Positions 35,472 to 47,501 of a stretch of 64,000 bases of DNA are shown in pieces (position 1 is the stretch's first letter; each line of letters starts with the position of its first letter). The notes under the pieces were generated by a model. The model was not told the origin of the DNA. It was given only the letters and a program-made list of their open reading frames with translations, and did no database searches. The position numbers were made by a program, and so were the translations under genes. Source of the stretch: Planctomycetota bacterium (lineage in GTDB: Bacteria > Planctomycetota > Phycisphaerae > Phycisphaerales > UBA1924); the NCBI GenBank assembly GCA_003696675.1, contig RFGH01000079.1, positions 1 to 64,000 on the forward strand, given 5' to 3'.

Positions 35472-36725
35472 TCAGGGTAGCAGACGCGGCAGGACCTCCG
35501 CCAGCCGCTCGAAGTCGGCGATGCTGTTGTGCCACTGGCAGCTCACCCGCATCAGGCGGGGCGCGACCCCGGCCAAAGCCCAGCAGGGGGCCTGGATCCG
35601 GTGCTCGTTCCGCAGAGCGTCCCACAACGAATCGTCGTACATCGCACCCTTCTTCACGCCGCCCTCGGGCACGGGCAGCGGCAGCGACACCATCGAGGGC
35701 ACCATCGACTCCGGCACCGGCATGGCCACCCCCGCTGCGTCGGCCACCAGCCGGGCGCCTTGCATCACAACCTCGTGGTTGCGCTTCTGCAGCCCCGCCA
35801 GCCCGCCGGGATGCTGGGCGCTCAGGTGCTCGATCGCGACCGGTAGCACGAGGTTGCCCGTCGGATCCTCCGTCCCCACATAGTCGAAGTCGCACAGGAA
35901 CGCCTTCCGCTCCGGGCGGCTCAGATGCGTGCGGCAGGACATCACGGCCGGCTTGATCAGTTTCTGCCGCTCGGGGTCGGCATACAGGAAGCCCGTGCCC
36001 TTGCTGGCCCCGAGCCACTTGTGACAGCTCGCGGCGTAGTAGGTTGGCCTGAGCGCGTGCAGGTCGATCGCCACCTGCCCCGGCCCGTGCGCTCCGTCGA
36101 TCAGAATGTCCACACCCCGCTCCCGCGCGGCCCGCACGATCCGATCCACCGGGAACAGCACGCTGGTCGCGCTGGCGATGTGCGAGCAGATCACCAGCCG
36201 CGTCCGGGGCGAGATGGCCTCCTCGATCGCCGCCAGGGCGTTGTCCTCAGTCGTGCCCGGGAAGGGGACCCGAGCGACCACCAGCCGCGCCCCGCTGCGG
36301 GCACACACCCGCGTCAGCTCGTTGATCGTCGCCTGATACTCGTGGTTGGTCACCACGATCTCGTCGCCGGGCTGCAGCGGCAGGTTGAGGATCACCGAGG
36401 ACATCGCGAAGGTGCCATTGGGAACCAGCGCGAGGTCGCTGGCATCGCAGTTCACCAGCCGGGCGATCGCCTGGCGGGCGTCGTCGCAATACCGCTCGAG
36501 ATCGAACTTGTAGAACCGGACGGGGTCCAGCTCGATGCGTCGGTGCAGCTCCCGCTGGGCGTCGCGCACGACATCCGGCACGCACCCGTACGACGCGCCG
36601 TTGAGCATCACCAGCCCCGGTTCGATGCCGTGGCGGGCGGGCTCGGCGACGCGGTCTCGGAATGCGTCCAGGATGGGCTGAGGGCGGGCGGGAAGAACGG
36701 CTCGGTCGGTCGTGGTGGCGGGCAT
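35472..36725 (-). CDS. class V PLP-dependent aminotransferase, isopenicillin N epimerase-like (copy 1)
   Basis: The 417-residue product has the fold-type I layout: LNGASYGCVPDVV near the N terminus, VPNGTFAMSSVI for phosphate binding, the aspartate in DILIDGAHGPGQVAIDL, and the PLP lysine in ASCHKWLGASKGTGFLY. The IDGAHGPG and HKWLGxxKG patterns point to the isopenicillin N epimerase/cysteine desulfurase-like branch; sulphur-mobilising Cys is not seen, so a desulfurase role is unlikely. Substrate unknown. It is divergent from an S9 peptidase gene across 74 bases. A TACTCT hexamer lies six bases before the ATG. A second copy is at 41776-42969. Confidence 0.85.
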   Translation of the reverse strand: MPATTTDRAVLPARPQPILDAFRDRVAEPARHGIEPGLVMLNGASYGCVPDVVRDAQRELHRRIELDPVRFYKFDLERYCDDARQAIARLVNCDASDLALVPNGTFAMSSVILNLPLQPGDEIVVTNHEYQATINELTRVCARSGARLVVARVPFPGTTEDNALAAIEEAISPRTRLVICSHIASATSVLFPVDRIVRAARERGVDILIDGAHGPGQVAIDLHALRPTYYAASCHKWLGASKGTGFLYADPERQKLIKPAVMSCRTHLSRPERKAFLCDFDYVGTEDPTGNLVLPVAIEHLSAQHPGGLAGLQKRNHEVVMQGARLVADAAGVAMPVPESMVPSMVSLPLPVPEGGVKKGAMYDDSLWDALRNEHRIQAPCWALAGVAPRLMRVSCQWHNSIADFERLAEVLPRLLP

Positions 36726-36731
36726 TGCCAG

Positions 36732-36737
36732 AGAGTA
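36732..36737 (-). promoter_or_regulatory. -10-like hexamer of aminotransferase copy 1 (TACTCT)
   Basis: TACTCT on the minus strand, six bases before the ATG at 36725, no Shine-Dalgarno. Confidence 0.4.
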
Positions 36738-36787
36738 TCGGCGTCCCGCTTCACGCCGGATCAGCCACGCACTCGCGATTCGGCGGT

Positions 36788-36793
36788 TATCCT
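36788..36793 (+). promoter_or_regulatory. -10-like hexamer of the first S9 peptidase gene (TATCCT)
   Basis: TATCCT six bases before the ATG at 36800, which opens a signal peptide. No Shine-Dalgarno is present. It is divergent from the hexamer at 36732-36737. Confidence 0.45.
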
Positions 36794-36799
36794 CACCCC

Positions 36800-39280
36800 A
36801 TGCTCCGACCGCTGACAGCTTTCATAATCTTCGCCCCGGCGATGGTCGCAAACGCGCAGAACGACGCCCCCACACTCAAGCAGATCATGGACGACCCGTC
36901 CTGGTTCGCACGATCCCCGGATCTGGTTGGGTGGCTGCCCGATTCGTCCGGCTTCCTGTGGGACCAACGCCGCGACGGCGTCATCGGGCGCGACACGACC
37001 GACCGCATCGCGCAGGCTCTGGACGGGCTCAACCCCTCGGGCTTTCCCACCATGCTCGAGGAGGTGCAACGCCCGTTCATGCTCCCCGCCAACGGCTCGA
37101 TCGCCCGGGACGGCTCGGCCATGCTCACGACGCACGCCGGCGATATCTTCATGCTGACCGTCGGCCAGCCCAACTGGGTCCAGCTCACCCGCACCGAATC
37201 CAGTGAATGGTCGCCGATCTTCCTCGATACGCCCGATCGCATCGCGTATCGCACATCGTCCGGCTGGATGATCCGCGATCTCCGCACGGGTCTCGTGTCC
37301 GACGCGGCCGACATCCGATTCGCCAAGGACCCCGCCAAAGAGGATGACAAAGAAAAGAGCGACCTCGAGCAGCAACAGCACGACCTGTTCCTCGTCATCC
37401 GCGAGCGGGAGCAACGCCGCGAACTCAACGAACAGACCGACCGCTCCCGCGAGCAGAACGATCCGACCCGCGTGCCCGGCCCGTTCTATCTGGACGACTC
37501 CAAGCGTGAGGCCGGTCAGTGGCTCAGCCCCAACGCCCGCTTCCTGCTCCTTGCCATGCAGCCGTCCTCGCGTCCGAACGACCGGCGCGATGTGATGCCC
37601 AGTTATGTCACCGACGACGGCTATGTCTCCACGAGCCCCGTGCGTCCAAAGGTCGGCTACGAGACCGAGCAGCCGGTCTCATTCGTGCTGCTCGATCTCG
37701 CGATGGAGAAGGCGACCGACCTGCCACTGGACGGCCTGCCCATGATCGCCGACGACCCGCTGGCCGAGATCAAGGCGGCCGTGAGAGCGCGGAAAGCCGA
37801 GGGCAAGGCTTCAAACGCCGAGGACCCATCGGGCAAGGAGGCGACCGAGGCCGAAACGGCGGGCGACAAGAAGAAGCCCGATGCCAAGCCCCGTCCGGTC
37901 GGTTCGATGGGCGTGCGATGGTCCGATTCTGGGCGCACGGCCGCGGTGATGCTCCGCAGCCACGACAACAAAGATCGTTGGATCATCACCGTTGACACGC
38001 AGGCAGAAGCACCGGTGTTCACGACCGTCCATCACCAGCGTGACCCAGCGTGGATCAACTGGGATTTCAATGAGTTCGGTTTCGTGCCAGGCTCCGAATC
38101 CGTGTGGTTCCTGTCCGAGCACACCGGCTACGGGCATCTCTATGTCGCCGTCCCGAACGCCGAGCCACGGGCACTGACCGAGGGCACCTTTGAGGTCCGG
38201 TCGGTCACACCGGCCCGCGACGGTCAGTCATTTATTGTGCGGACCAACCGCACGGACCCCGGCACCTATGAACTTGAGCGCGTATCGATCGACGGACAGA
38301 GCGTGGCGCTGACCGCCATGGGCGGCACCGTCGAGTCCTACCGCGTTTCACCCGACGAGACCCGCGCGATCGTGACATGGTCCGACGCGATGAACCCGCC
38401 CGAGCTTTTCGCGGTGGCCCTCGATCGACCTCGCCCGCCGGTGCGACTGACCGCGACTACTACCCAGGCCTACCGCCGCACCGCCTTCACCGCGCCCGAG
38501 TTCGTCGATGTGCCGTCGAGCCATTCCGATCAACCCATCCGCACCCGCGTCTACCGCCCGGACCCCGAGCGCTTCCCGGGACCGCACCCCATCGTGATCT
38601 TCGCCCACGGCGCGGGATACCTGCAGTGGGCCCACAACGGCTGGAGCAACTACTTCCGCGAGCACATGTTCCACACGCTGCTCAACGAGCGCGGCATCCT
38701 CGTGATCGGGCCGGACTTCCGCGCCAGCGAGGGCTACGGTCGGGACTGGCGAACCGCGATCTACCGGCGCATGGGCTACCCCGAACTGGAAGATTTCGAC
38801 GACTGCATCGCCTACGCCGCCGAGCACCTCAACGGCGACCCGGAGCGCGTCGGCATCTACGGCGGTTCCTACGGCGGGTTCATGACGCTCATGGCCATGT
38901 TCCTCCGTCCCGATGTTTATGACGCCGGCGCCGCCCTGCGGTCCGTCACCGACTGGCGGCACTACAACCACGGCTACACCTCCAACATCCTCGATACCCC
39001 CCAGATCGACCCCGAGCCGTTCGACCGGTGCAGCCCCATCAACTTCGCCGAGCACCTTGAGGGCCGTCTGCTCATGTGCCACGGCATGCTCGACGACAAT
39101 GTGGTCGCCCAGGACATCATCCGGCTCACCCAGCGTCTGATCGAGCTGGAGAAGCACGACTGGGAACTGGCCCTCTACCCCGTCGAGCCGCACGGTTTCC
39201 GCGAGCCCAGCTCGTGGTACGACGAGTACCGCCGGATCTACGAACTGTTCGAGGACGAGCTGCTCGCGCCCACCCCCTGA
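36800..39280 (+). CDS. exported S9 family prolyl oligopeptidase-type serine peptidase (copy 1)
   Basis: The 826-residue protein starts with a signal peptide (LRPLTAFIIFAPAMVANAQ). An N-terminal beta-propeller-like region follows, interrupted near 330-375 by a Lys/Glu/Ala-rich low-complexity stretch. The catalytic domain has Ser in GIYGGSYGGFMTLMAMF near residue 689, an Asp in CHGMLDDNVVAQD, and His in PVEPHGFREPSSW, completing the triad of the dipeptidyl-peptidase/prolyl oligopeptidase clan. The ATG at 36800 is chosen over longer frames because of the signal peptide and the TATCCT hexamer just upstream. Only 25 bases separate it from another S9 gene. Likely to degrade peptides outside the cytoplasm. 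Confidence 0.9.
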   Translation: MLRPLTAFIIFAPAMVANAQNDAPTLKQIMDDPSWFARSPDLVGWLPDSSGFLWDQRRDGVIGRDTTDRIAQALDGLNPSGFPTMLEEVQRPFMLPANGSIARDGSAMLTTHAGDIFMLTVGQPNWVQLTRTESSEWSPIFLDTPDRIAYRTSSGWMIRDLRTGLVSDAADIRFAKDPAKEDDKEKSDLEQQQHDLFLVIREREQRRELNEQTDRSREQNDPTRVPGPFYLDDSKREAGQWLSPNARFLLLAMQPSSRPNDRRDVMPSYVTDDGYVSTSPVRPKVGYETEQPVSFVLLDLAMEKATDLPLDGLPMIADDPLAEIKAAVRARKAEGKASNAEDPSGKEATEAETAGDKKKPDAKPRPVGSMGVRWSDSGRTAAVMLRSHDNKDRWIITVDTQAEAPVFTTVHHQRDPAWINWDFNEFGFVPGSESVWFLSEHTGYGHLYVAVPNAEPRALTEGTFEVRSVTPARDGQSFIVRTNRTDPGTYELERVSIDGQSVALTAMGGTVESYRVSPDETRAIVTWSDAMNPPELFAVALDRPRPPVRLTATTTQAYRRTAFTAPEFVDVPSSHSDQPIRTRVYRPDPERFPGPHPIVIFAHGAGYLQWAHNGWSNYFREHMFHTLLNERGILVIGPDFRASEGYGRDWRTAIYRRMGYPELEDFDDCIAYAAEHLNGDPERVGIYGGSYGGFMTLMAMFLRPDVYDAGAALRSVTDWRHYNHGYTSNILDTPQIDPEPFDRCSPINFAEHLEGRLLMCHGMLDDNVVAQDIIRLTQRLIELEKHDWELALYPVEPHGFREPSSWYDEYRRIYELFEDELLAPTP

Positions 39281-39293
39281 CCACCTTCGCCGG

Positions 39294-39299
39294 TAGCAT
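39294..39299 (+). promoter_or_regulatory. -10-like hexamer of the second S9 peptidase gene (TAGCAT)
   Basis: TAGCAT six bases before the ATG at 39306. It lies in the 25-base gap between the two S9 genes, so the second can be transcribed on its own. Confidence 0.45.
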
Positions 39300-39305
39300 G
39301 GGCCC

Positions 39306-41775
<2,470 letters not shown>

Positions 41776-41795
<20 letters not shown>

Positions 41796-42969
41796 GCGCT
41801 TCACCCAGATACTCGTACTGCGCCACGCTGTTGTAGATCTGAGCGCTCAGGCGGATCGATGTTGTCCCGCCCGGCGTGCCCCACACAGGGATCTGGATCC
41901 GCCACTCGTCGTACAGGCGTGCCTTGAGCGTCTCCGCGTCCGGCGCACCTGCGGGCAGGGTCAGCGTCGCCATCGGACCGAGCATCGACTCTGGCGCCGG
42001 CGGTTGAACTCCGAGTGCATCGCACACGATGTCTCGCCCCTGCACACACAACGCGTGGTTGGCCGCCATCACGGCTTCGATGCCCCCGTCCATCACGCCG
42101 GACAGATACGCCGCCGCGTCCGCCACGGTGAGGTAGGGCGACATGTCGTCCGTGCCCGCGTAGTCGAACTCGTGGTGGAAGTGGGGGCGTCGCGTCCGTG
42201 CCGTGGCCGCGTCGAGCCGCTCGGCATCGTTCGAGAGCACCAGCGGGCGGAAGCCGTCCTGCCGGTCCCGCCGCACAAACAGAAACGCCGCCCCCTTCGG
42301 CGAGCACAGCCACTTGTGGCAGTTGCCCGTCGCCCAAGCGGGACTCCAGGCGTCCAGATCCATCGGCACGCACCCCGGCCCGTGGGCCGCGTCGAGGATC
42401 GTCTCGATGCCTCGTTCCCCGAGTGCCGCGATGATCCGCTCCGCCGGCAGGCGAATCCCCGTCGCGCTGGTCACCAGCGAGATCATCGCGACGCGGGTCC
42501 GGTCGGTGACCCTCGCCATCACAGCGTCAAAGGCCGCATCGGGGCCGGGCATGGGCCACGGCAGATCCGCCGCGACGACCGTCGCACCCGCCCGCGCGGC
42601 GACAGCCCGACAGTTGTTCATACACGCCGTGTACTCGTTGTTCGTGACGAGGATCTCGTCCCCCGCCCGCAGTTCAAGGTTGTGCAGCACCGTCGCCACG
42701 CCGGTCGTCGCGTTGTGCACGAACACCAGATCCCGAGCATCGCAGCCCACCACCGGAGCCAACGCATCGCGGGAGCGGTCCATCAGCGGCCACAGATCAT
42801 CGACATAAAACCGCACGGCGTCCGCTTCGACGCGGTCGCGGTGCCGCCGCTGCGCCTCCTGCACCGGCACCGGGCAGGCCCCGAACGAGCCGTGGTTCAG
42901 ATACACAACGGACGGATCGAGCCGGAAATCGCGGGCGAACGCCGACGGGTCGGGGATCGCCCGGACCAT
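41776..42969 (-). CDS. class V PLP-dependent aminotransferase, isopenicillin N epimerase-like (copy 2)
   Basis: The 397-residue product shows LNHGSFGACPVPVQEAQ, VHNATTGVATVLHNL, LVTNNEYTACMNN, the aspartate in TILDAAHGPGCVPMDL and the PLP lysine in GNCHKWLCSPKGAAFLF. LNHGSFG and HNATTGV are hallmarks of the isopenicillin N epimerase-like group, clearer here than in copy 1. The reaction is unknown; epimerisation or beta-elimination on an amino acid is possible. The gene ends inside the S9 gene on the other strand (20-base overlap), and a small hypothetical gene starts upstream only three bases away, suggesting an operon. Confidence 0.87.
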
Positions 42970-42972
42970 CGC

Positions 42973-43323
42973 TTAGCCCTGCACATCCAGCGAGCGGCCA
43001 AGAGCCACGCCGGTTGCCGCCTGGTTTCGGTCCGCGGGGTGTCGGTACATCGGGTAACCGTTCACGCCAGTGGCACGCCCGCCGACGGCATCAACATCGC
43101 GCGAGAGATCGATCGGGTCCACCCTGGCCGCCACAAGCCGCGACGGATTGGCCGACGGACGCGGCTCGGAAGCCACCGGTTTGACCGCCCCGATCTGGGC
43201 GATCGGCTCGGTCCGCTCGGCGGGCCGGGCTGTCTGGGCAGCCTGCGCTGGCCGAACGCTCAGCGGGCGTCCGTACGCGGCCATCGCGGCATTGAACGGG
43301 ATCGAGCTTCCAACGCGGTCCAT
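42973..43323 (-). CDS. small hypothetical protein upstream of aminotransferase copy 2
   Basis: Not recognised. The 116-residue product begins MDRVGSSIPFNAAMAAYGRP, has an Ala/Pro/Thr-rich middle (QAAQTARPAERTEP) and ends with an ordered LVAARVDPIDLSRDVDAVGG ... PMYRHPADRNQAATGVALGRSLDVQG. The last 55 residues look like a short conserved domain. There is no signal peptide or membrane helix. A GTG at 43353 would add ten residues. Three bases separate its stop from the aminotransferase start, which supports a real, co-transcribed gene. A GGAG lies ten bases before the chosen ATG. Confidence 0.6.
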   Translation of the reverse strand: MDRVGSSIPFNAAMAAYGRPLSVRPAQAAQTARPAERTEPIAQIGAVKPVASEPRPSANPSRLVAARVDPIDLSRDVDAVGGRATGVNGYPMYRHPADRNQAATGVALGRSLDVQG

Positions 43324-43420
43324 CGGGCCGAAACTCCGGCTCGCGCCCACCACAGACGCGGCATGAACTCCCCGGCCGACCTCCCTGTCGCCCGGTCAGC
43401 CCATGATACCGCCGAAAGCG

Positions 43421-43452
43421 CCACAGCCGCCCCAAAATCAGGGCGGCTGTGG
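43421..43452 (-). terminator. hairpin downstream of the EF-G paralogue
   Basis: CCACAGCCGCCC at 43421-43432 pairs perfectly with 43441-43452 around an eight-base A-rich loop. It lies 64 bases after the stop of the minus-strand EF-G-like gene. There is no clean U-run, so termination is probable but not certain. Confidence 0.5.
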
Positions 43453-43516
43453 ATCAACTGCGGACATCCGGCGTTATCAGGACCATCCACCCGCGTTCAC
43501 GGGCTTCCAGACCCGG

Positions 43517-45589
43517 TCAGTCGTCGTCGCCGTGCCCGCTGAACGACGCGATGACCTCCTGCTGGATGTGCGGGGGGGTGCTCTCGTCGTGCGAGTACTC
43601 CATCGTAAAGCTGCCCGCCCCGCCCGTGATGCTTTTCAGCTGGGTTGAGAATCCCTGCAACTCCGACAACGGCGCCAACGCCACGACCGTGCACATGTCA
43701 CCCGGAAGCATCCGCGTGTCCTGCACACGCCCGCGCTTGGTCGACAGATCGCTGGCGATGTCGCCCATCTTGTCCGCGGGCACGGTCACCTCGAGGTGCA
43801 CATACGGCTCGAGCAGCACCGGGCGGGCCTTGGTCACCGCGTCGATGAACGCCTTTTTGCCGGCGGTGATGAACGCGATCTCCTTGCTGTCCACCGCGTG
43901 GTACTTGCCGTCGTACACCTCGACACGAATGCCCCGCATCGGGTAACCCGCCACCGCCCCGTGCTCGAGCACCGAACGCACACCCTTCTCGATCGCCGGC
44001 ATGAACTGCCGCGGGATCGATCCGCCCACCGTCGCGTTCACGAACTCGAAGCCGGTCTCGTGGTCCGGCGGCAGCGGCTCGACACGCAGGTACACCTCGC
44101 CGAACTGGCCCGCGCCGCCGGTCTGCTTCTTATGGCGGTGGTGACCCTCAGCCTTTGCGCTGATCGTCTCCTTGTACGCCACCTTGGGCGGGCTGGTCAC
44201 CAGCTCAATGTTGTATTGCTCCTTGAACTTCTCGATGATGACGCGCAGATGCAGCTCGCCAAGGCCGCGAAGCACCGTCTGCCTGGTCGCGGCGATGCGT
44301 TCGAGACGCAGCGATGGATCCTCGGCCAAAACTTTCTGGGCGGCAGCCGAAAACTTGGCCTCATCCGCGTGATTCTTCAGCTCGATCGCCAGCCCGTACA
44401 TCGGCTCGGGCATGGGCAACGCACGCAGATGCAGGCTGTCCAGATCGTGCCCCTCGTGCAGCACCGCATCGTAGTAGATGTCATCGACCTTCGCGATCGC
44501 GCCGATGTCGCCCGGTCCGAGCGCCTCGACCTCTTGGCTCTCCTTGCCCTGCCGCTTGAGCAGGTGCCCGATGCGGATTGGCTTCTTCTGATCACCGATG
44601 ATCAGTTCGCTCTTGGCTTTCACGGTGCCCTGATGCACGCGGAACACGCCCAGCTTGCCCACGAACGGGTCCGTCGTGACCTTGAAAATGTGGGCGATCA
44701 CCGGCTTGTCCGGGTCCGGGTCCGCGTGGAAGGCGTGCTCTTCGCCGTCCGGTTCCTCACGCTTGAGGAACGGCCGCGGGTTGCCCTCCAGCGGGCTGGG
44801 AAGCAGCGACGCCATCACATGCAGCAACTGCTCGCAGCCTGCGCCGCTCTTGGCGCTGACGAAAGAGATCGGCACAAGGTGGGCATCACGCAGCGCGGCC
44901 TCGAACGCATCGTGCAGCTTCCGCTTGTCGATGTTGTGGTCATCCCCGTCCTCGAGATACTGGTTCATCAGATCGTCCTGCATCTCGACGATCTGCTCGA
45001 CGATGGCCCGATGGGCGTCCGGCTCGCTGCTGAACAGTGTTTCGCCCGAACCCTCTTCGTCGAACACCGAGATCGCCGCCGAACGATCCGGCGTCGGCAG
45101 ACTGATCGGAAGGCACTCAGGTCCGAACTCGTCGCGGATCGAGTCGACGAGCGCTTCGAGATCAGCCTGGTTGTCATCGATCTTGTTCACGATGATCATC
45201 CGCGGCAGGTTGCGGTCCTTGGCGATCGACATCATCCGCCGCGTCATCGGTTCGATGCCCCGCGCCGCGTCGATGACCACCGCCACCGTCTCGACCGCCG
45301 GGAACACGCTGATCGCATGCCCCACAAAGTCGCCCAGTCCGGGCGCGTCGATCAGGTTGATCATGTGCCCCTCGTGCTCGACGTGCAGCAGCGTCGTTCG
45401 CAGCGAGTGCTTGTGGTGCTTCTCCTCGTCCGTCCAATCCGAGAAAGTCGTTCCGTCCTCGACCGTTCCCATCCGCTGAATCACCCCCGTCAACAACAGC
45501 AACCGCTCGGCCAGCGTGGTCTTCCCGGAACCGGTCTGACCAACCAGGGCGATGTTGCGGATGTCGGCGGGGTTTCGTACAGCGGCCAT
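43517..45589 (-). CDS. elongation factor G-like translational GTPase (EF-G paralogue)
   Basis: The 690-residue protein has all five EF-G domains. G1 is LVGQTGSGKTTLAERLL, G4 is VNKIDDNQ, and domain IV-V sequence includes YKETISAKAEGHHRHKKQTGGAGQFGEVYLRVEP and SITGGAGSFTMEYSHDE. G3 reads DAPGLGDF: the DxPGH histidine that activates GTP hydrolysis is Leu here, which is a feature of the EF-G-like subgroup and not of the main EF-G. It is therefore unlikely to be the housekeeping translocase; a role in recycling or in stress is possible. The start MAAVRNP is set by AAAGGAGG nine bases upstream; a longer frame to 45700 is not needed. Divergent from gltX. Confidence 0.87.
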   Translation of the reverse strand: MAAVRNPADIRNIALVGQTGSGKTTLAERLLLLTGVIQRMGTVEDGTTFSDWTDEEKHHKHSLRTTLLHVEHEGHMINLIDAPGLGDFVGHAISVFPAVETVAVVIDAARGIEPMTRRMMSIAKDRNLPRMIIVNKIDDNQADLEALVDSIRDEFGPECLPISLPTPDRSAAISVFDEEGSGETLFSSEPDAHRAIVEQIVEMQDDLMNQYLEDGDDHNIDKRKLHDAFEAALRDAHLVPISFVSAKSGAGCEQLLHVMASLLPSPLEGNPRPFLKREEPDGEEHAFHADPDPDKPVIAHIFKVTTDPFVGKLGVFRVHQGTVKAKSELIIGDQKKPIRIGHLLKRQGKESQEVEALGPGDIGAIAKVDDIYYDAVLHEGHDLDSLHLRALPMPEPMYGLAIELKNHADEAKFSAAAQKVLAEDPSLRLERIAATRQTVLRGLGELHLRVIIEKFKEQYNIELVTSPPKVAYKETISAKAEGHHRHKKQTGGAGQFGEVYLRVEPLPPDHETGFEFVNATVGGSIPRQFMPAIEKGVRSVLEHGAVAGYPMRGIRVEVYDGKYHAVDSKEIAFITAGKKAFIDAVTKARPVLLEPYVHLEVTVPADKMGDIASDLSTKRGRVQDTRMLPGDMCTVVALAPLSELQGFSTQLKSITGGAGSFTMEYSHDESTPPHIQQEVIASFSGHGDDD

Positions 45590-45751
45590 ATCGGCGGCCC
45601 TCCTTTCGGAGGGCGTCGGCCCCGGCCAATGGTCGGGCACCAACGCCCGGACAGAATCGTCCGCTCTCCGCCCGGCACGACGCCGAACAGAAGCGGACAC
45701 AGCATCCTACCACTTCGTCCGAAATTCAGCAACGACAATCTCCGCCGGTCA

Positions 45752-45757
45752 TACCAT
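45752..45757 (+). promoter_or_regulatory. -10-like hexamer of gltX (TACCAT)
   Basis: TACCAT five bases before the gltX ATG and no Shine-Dalgarno. The shortest spacing of the leaderless group. Confidence 0.45.
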
Positions 45758-45762
45758 CCCCC

Positions 45763-47460
45763 ATGCCCCAAGTCGTGACCCGTTTCGCCCCCTCTCCCAC
45801 CGGACGCCTCCACATCGGCGGCGCCCGAACCGCACTGTTCAACTGGGCTTACGCCCGTCGGCACGGCGGAAAGTTCGTCCTTCGCATCGAGGACACCGAC
45901 CAGCGCCGATCCTCCGATGCCGCTACCCGCGGAATACTCCGTTCCCTCGCATGGCTCGGCATCGACTGGGACTACGGCCCGGAGTTCACCACCGACGACG
46001 CCCGGACCCTCGGAGGCTCGCAGGACGGCGTCGGGTCCTACTACCAGTCCGAGCGGCTCGACATCTACAACGAGCACTTGCGGCGTCTCATCGAAAGCGA
46101 CCTTGCATACCCCGCGTTCGAAACACCGGAAGAACTCGAGGCCAAACGCCAGGAAGCCATCGCCGCCAAAGTCGGCTACCGCTACGACCGCGCCGCGCTC
46201 CGCATCCCCAAAGCCGAGCGCATCGCCCGCATGGACGCCGGCGAGTCGCATGTCGTCCGCATGAAGATGCCCGACGAGCCAATTACTGTCCAAGACAAGG
46301 TCCTCGGCGATGTCACCGTCGGTCCCGATGAACTCGACGACTTTATCATCCGCAAGCGCGACGGCTTCCCCACCTACCACTTCGCCGTCGTCGTCGACGA
46401 CGCCGCCATGGGCGTCACCCATGTCCTTCGCGGGCAGGAGCATCTAATCAACACACCACGCCATGTCGCCCTCCAGCGGGCGCTCGGCTTCCCCACGCCC
46501 ACCTACGCGCACATGCCCCTGATCTTCAATCCCGACGGCTCGAAGATGTCCAAACGAGACAAGGACAAAGCAGCCAAGGCAGCCGTCAAGGCTGCCGGGC
46601 TCCAAGCGCCCCCGATCGGTTCGATCGACCAGGCCGAGTTCGCCGAGTGGCTCGAAGACAAGGCCCGCCAGCTCGACCCCGAGCGCTTGGCAGAGCTGGC
46701 CGCCGCGCTGAAGGTCGACCTGCCCGAGATCGACGCCGAGGATTTCCACGCCGCGGGCTATCTGGCTGACACGGTGGTCAACTTCCTCGCCCTGCTCGGC
46801 TGGAACCCCAAGACCAAGAACGCCGACGGCACCGACCTCGAACGATTCGACGCCGCCTACCTCGCCAAGCACTTCGACCTGTCCGGCTTGGGCAAGACTC
46901 CGTCCAAGTTCGACCGCACGAAGCTGCTCGCCTTCAGCGCCGACGACCTAGCGAACATGGATGACAACGCCTTCGCCGCCGCGTGGCACGACTGGGCCAC
47001 GCGCTTCGACCCCGATCTCGTCGCTCGATTCTCACTGGCGGACATGAAGCTCCTCGCCCCGGCCGTCAAGCCCCGCTGCAAGACGCTCCGCGACGGGCGT
47101 TCCATCGTCGGCTTCGCCCTCACAGCCGACGACGCGGTCGAGTTCGACGGCAAGGCCATACACAAGGTACTCATCAAGGGCGACCGCAAGGGTCTCGAGA
47201 CCCTCCGCGACCTGCGCCCCACCGTCGAGTCCATCGAGCCTTTCACGCCCGAAGCCATCGAGGCCGCCATCTCATCACATGCCGAGACCACCGGTTTGGG
47301 GATGGGCAAGATCGCCCAGCCGCTCCGCGTCGCCGTGACCGGCACCAGCGTCTCCCCGCCACTCGGCCAGACCCTGGCCATCCTCGGCAAACCCAGCGTG
47401 CTCGCCCGCATCGACCGCTGCATCGAGCACGCCGAGTCCCAGACGCCCGAGCCGGCCTGA
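45763..47460 (+). CDS. gltX: glutamyl-tRNA synthetase
   Basis: GluRS charges tRNA-Glu. The 565-residue enzyme is longer than usual (about 470-500). The class I motifs are RFAPSPTGRLHIGGARTALFN (HIGH equivalent) and GSKMSKRDKDK (KMSKS). LRGQEHLINTPRHVALQRALG links the two. The C-terminal anticodon-binding domain ends in LRVAVTGTSVSPPLGQTLAILGK, typical of bacterial GluRS. Between KMSKR and the conserved TVVNFLALLGW lie about 75 extra residues (Ala/Lys-rich, then a helical segment) where most enzymes have some 15-20. GlnRS is encoded 1.5 kb away, so this GluRS need not mischarge tRNA-Gln. The ATG follows TACCAT. Confidence 0.95.
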   Translation: MPQVVTRFAPSPTGRLHIGGARTALFNWAYARRHGGKFVLRIEDTDQRRSSDAATRGILRSLAWLGIDWDYGPEFTTDDARTLGGSQDGVGSYYQSERLDIYNEHLRRLIESDLAYPAFETPEELEAKRQEAIAAKVGYRYDRAALRIPKAERIARMDAGESHVVRMKMPDEPITVQDKVLGDVTVGPDELDDFIIRKRDGFPTYHFAVVVDDAAMGVTHVLRGQEHLINTPRHVALQRALGFPTPTYAHMPLIFNPDGSKMSKRDKDKAAKAAVKAAGLQAPPIGSIDQAEFAEWLEDKARQLDPERLAELAAALKVDLPEIDAEDFHAAGYLADTVVNFLALLGWNPKTKNADGTDLERFDAAYLAKHFDLSGLGKTPSKFDRTKLLAFSADDLANMDDNAFAAAWHDWATRFDPDLVARFSLADMKLLAPAVKPRCKTLRDGRSIVGFALTADDAVEFDGKAIHKVLIKGDRKGLETLRDLRPTVESIEPFTPEAIEAAISSHAETTGLGMGKIAQPLRVAVTGTSVSPPLGQTLAILGKPSVLARIDRCIEHAESQTPEPA

Positions 47461-47501
47461 CCCTCCGTCCGACGCAATGCGTCCCGGCAAACCGTGCGAG
47501 G

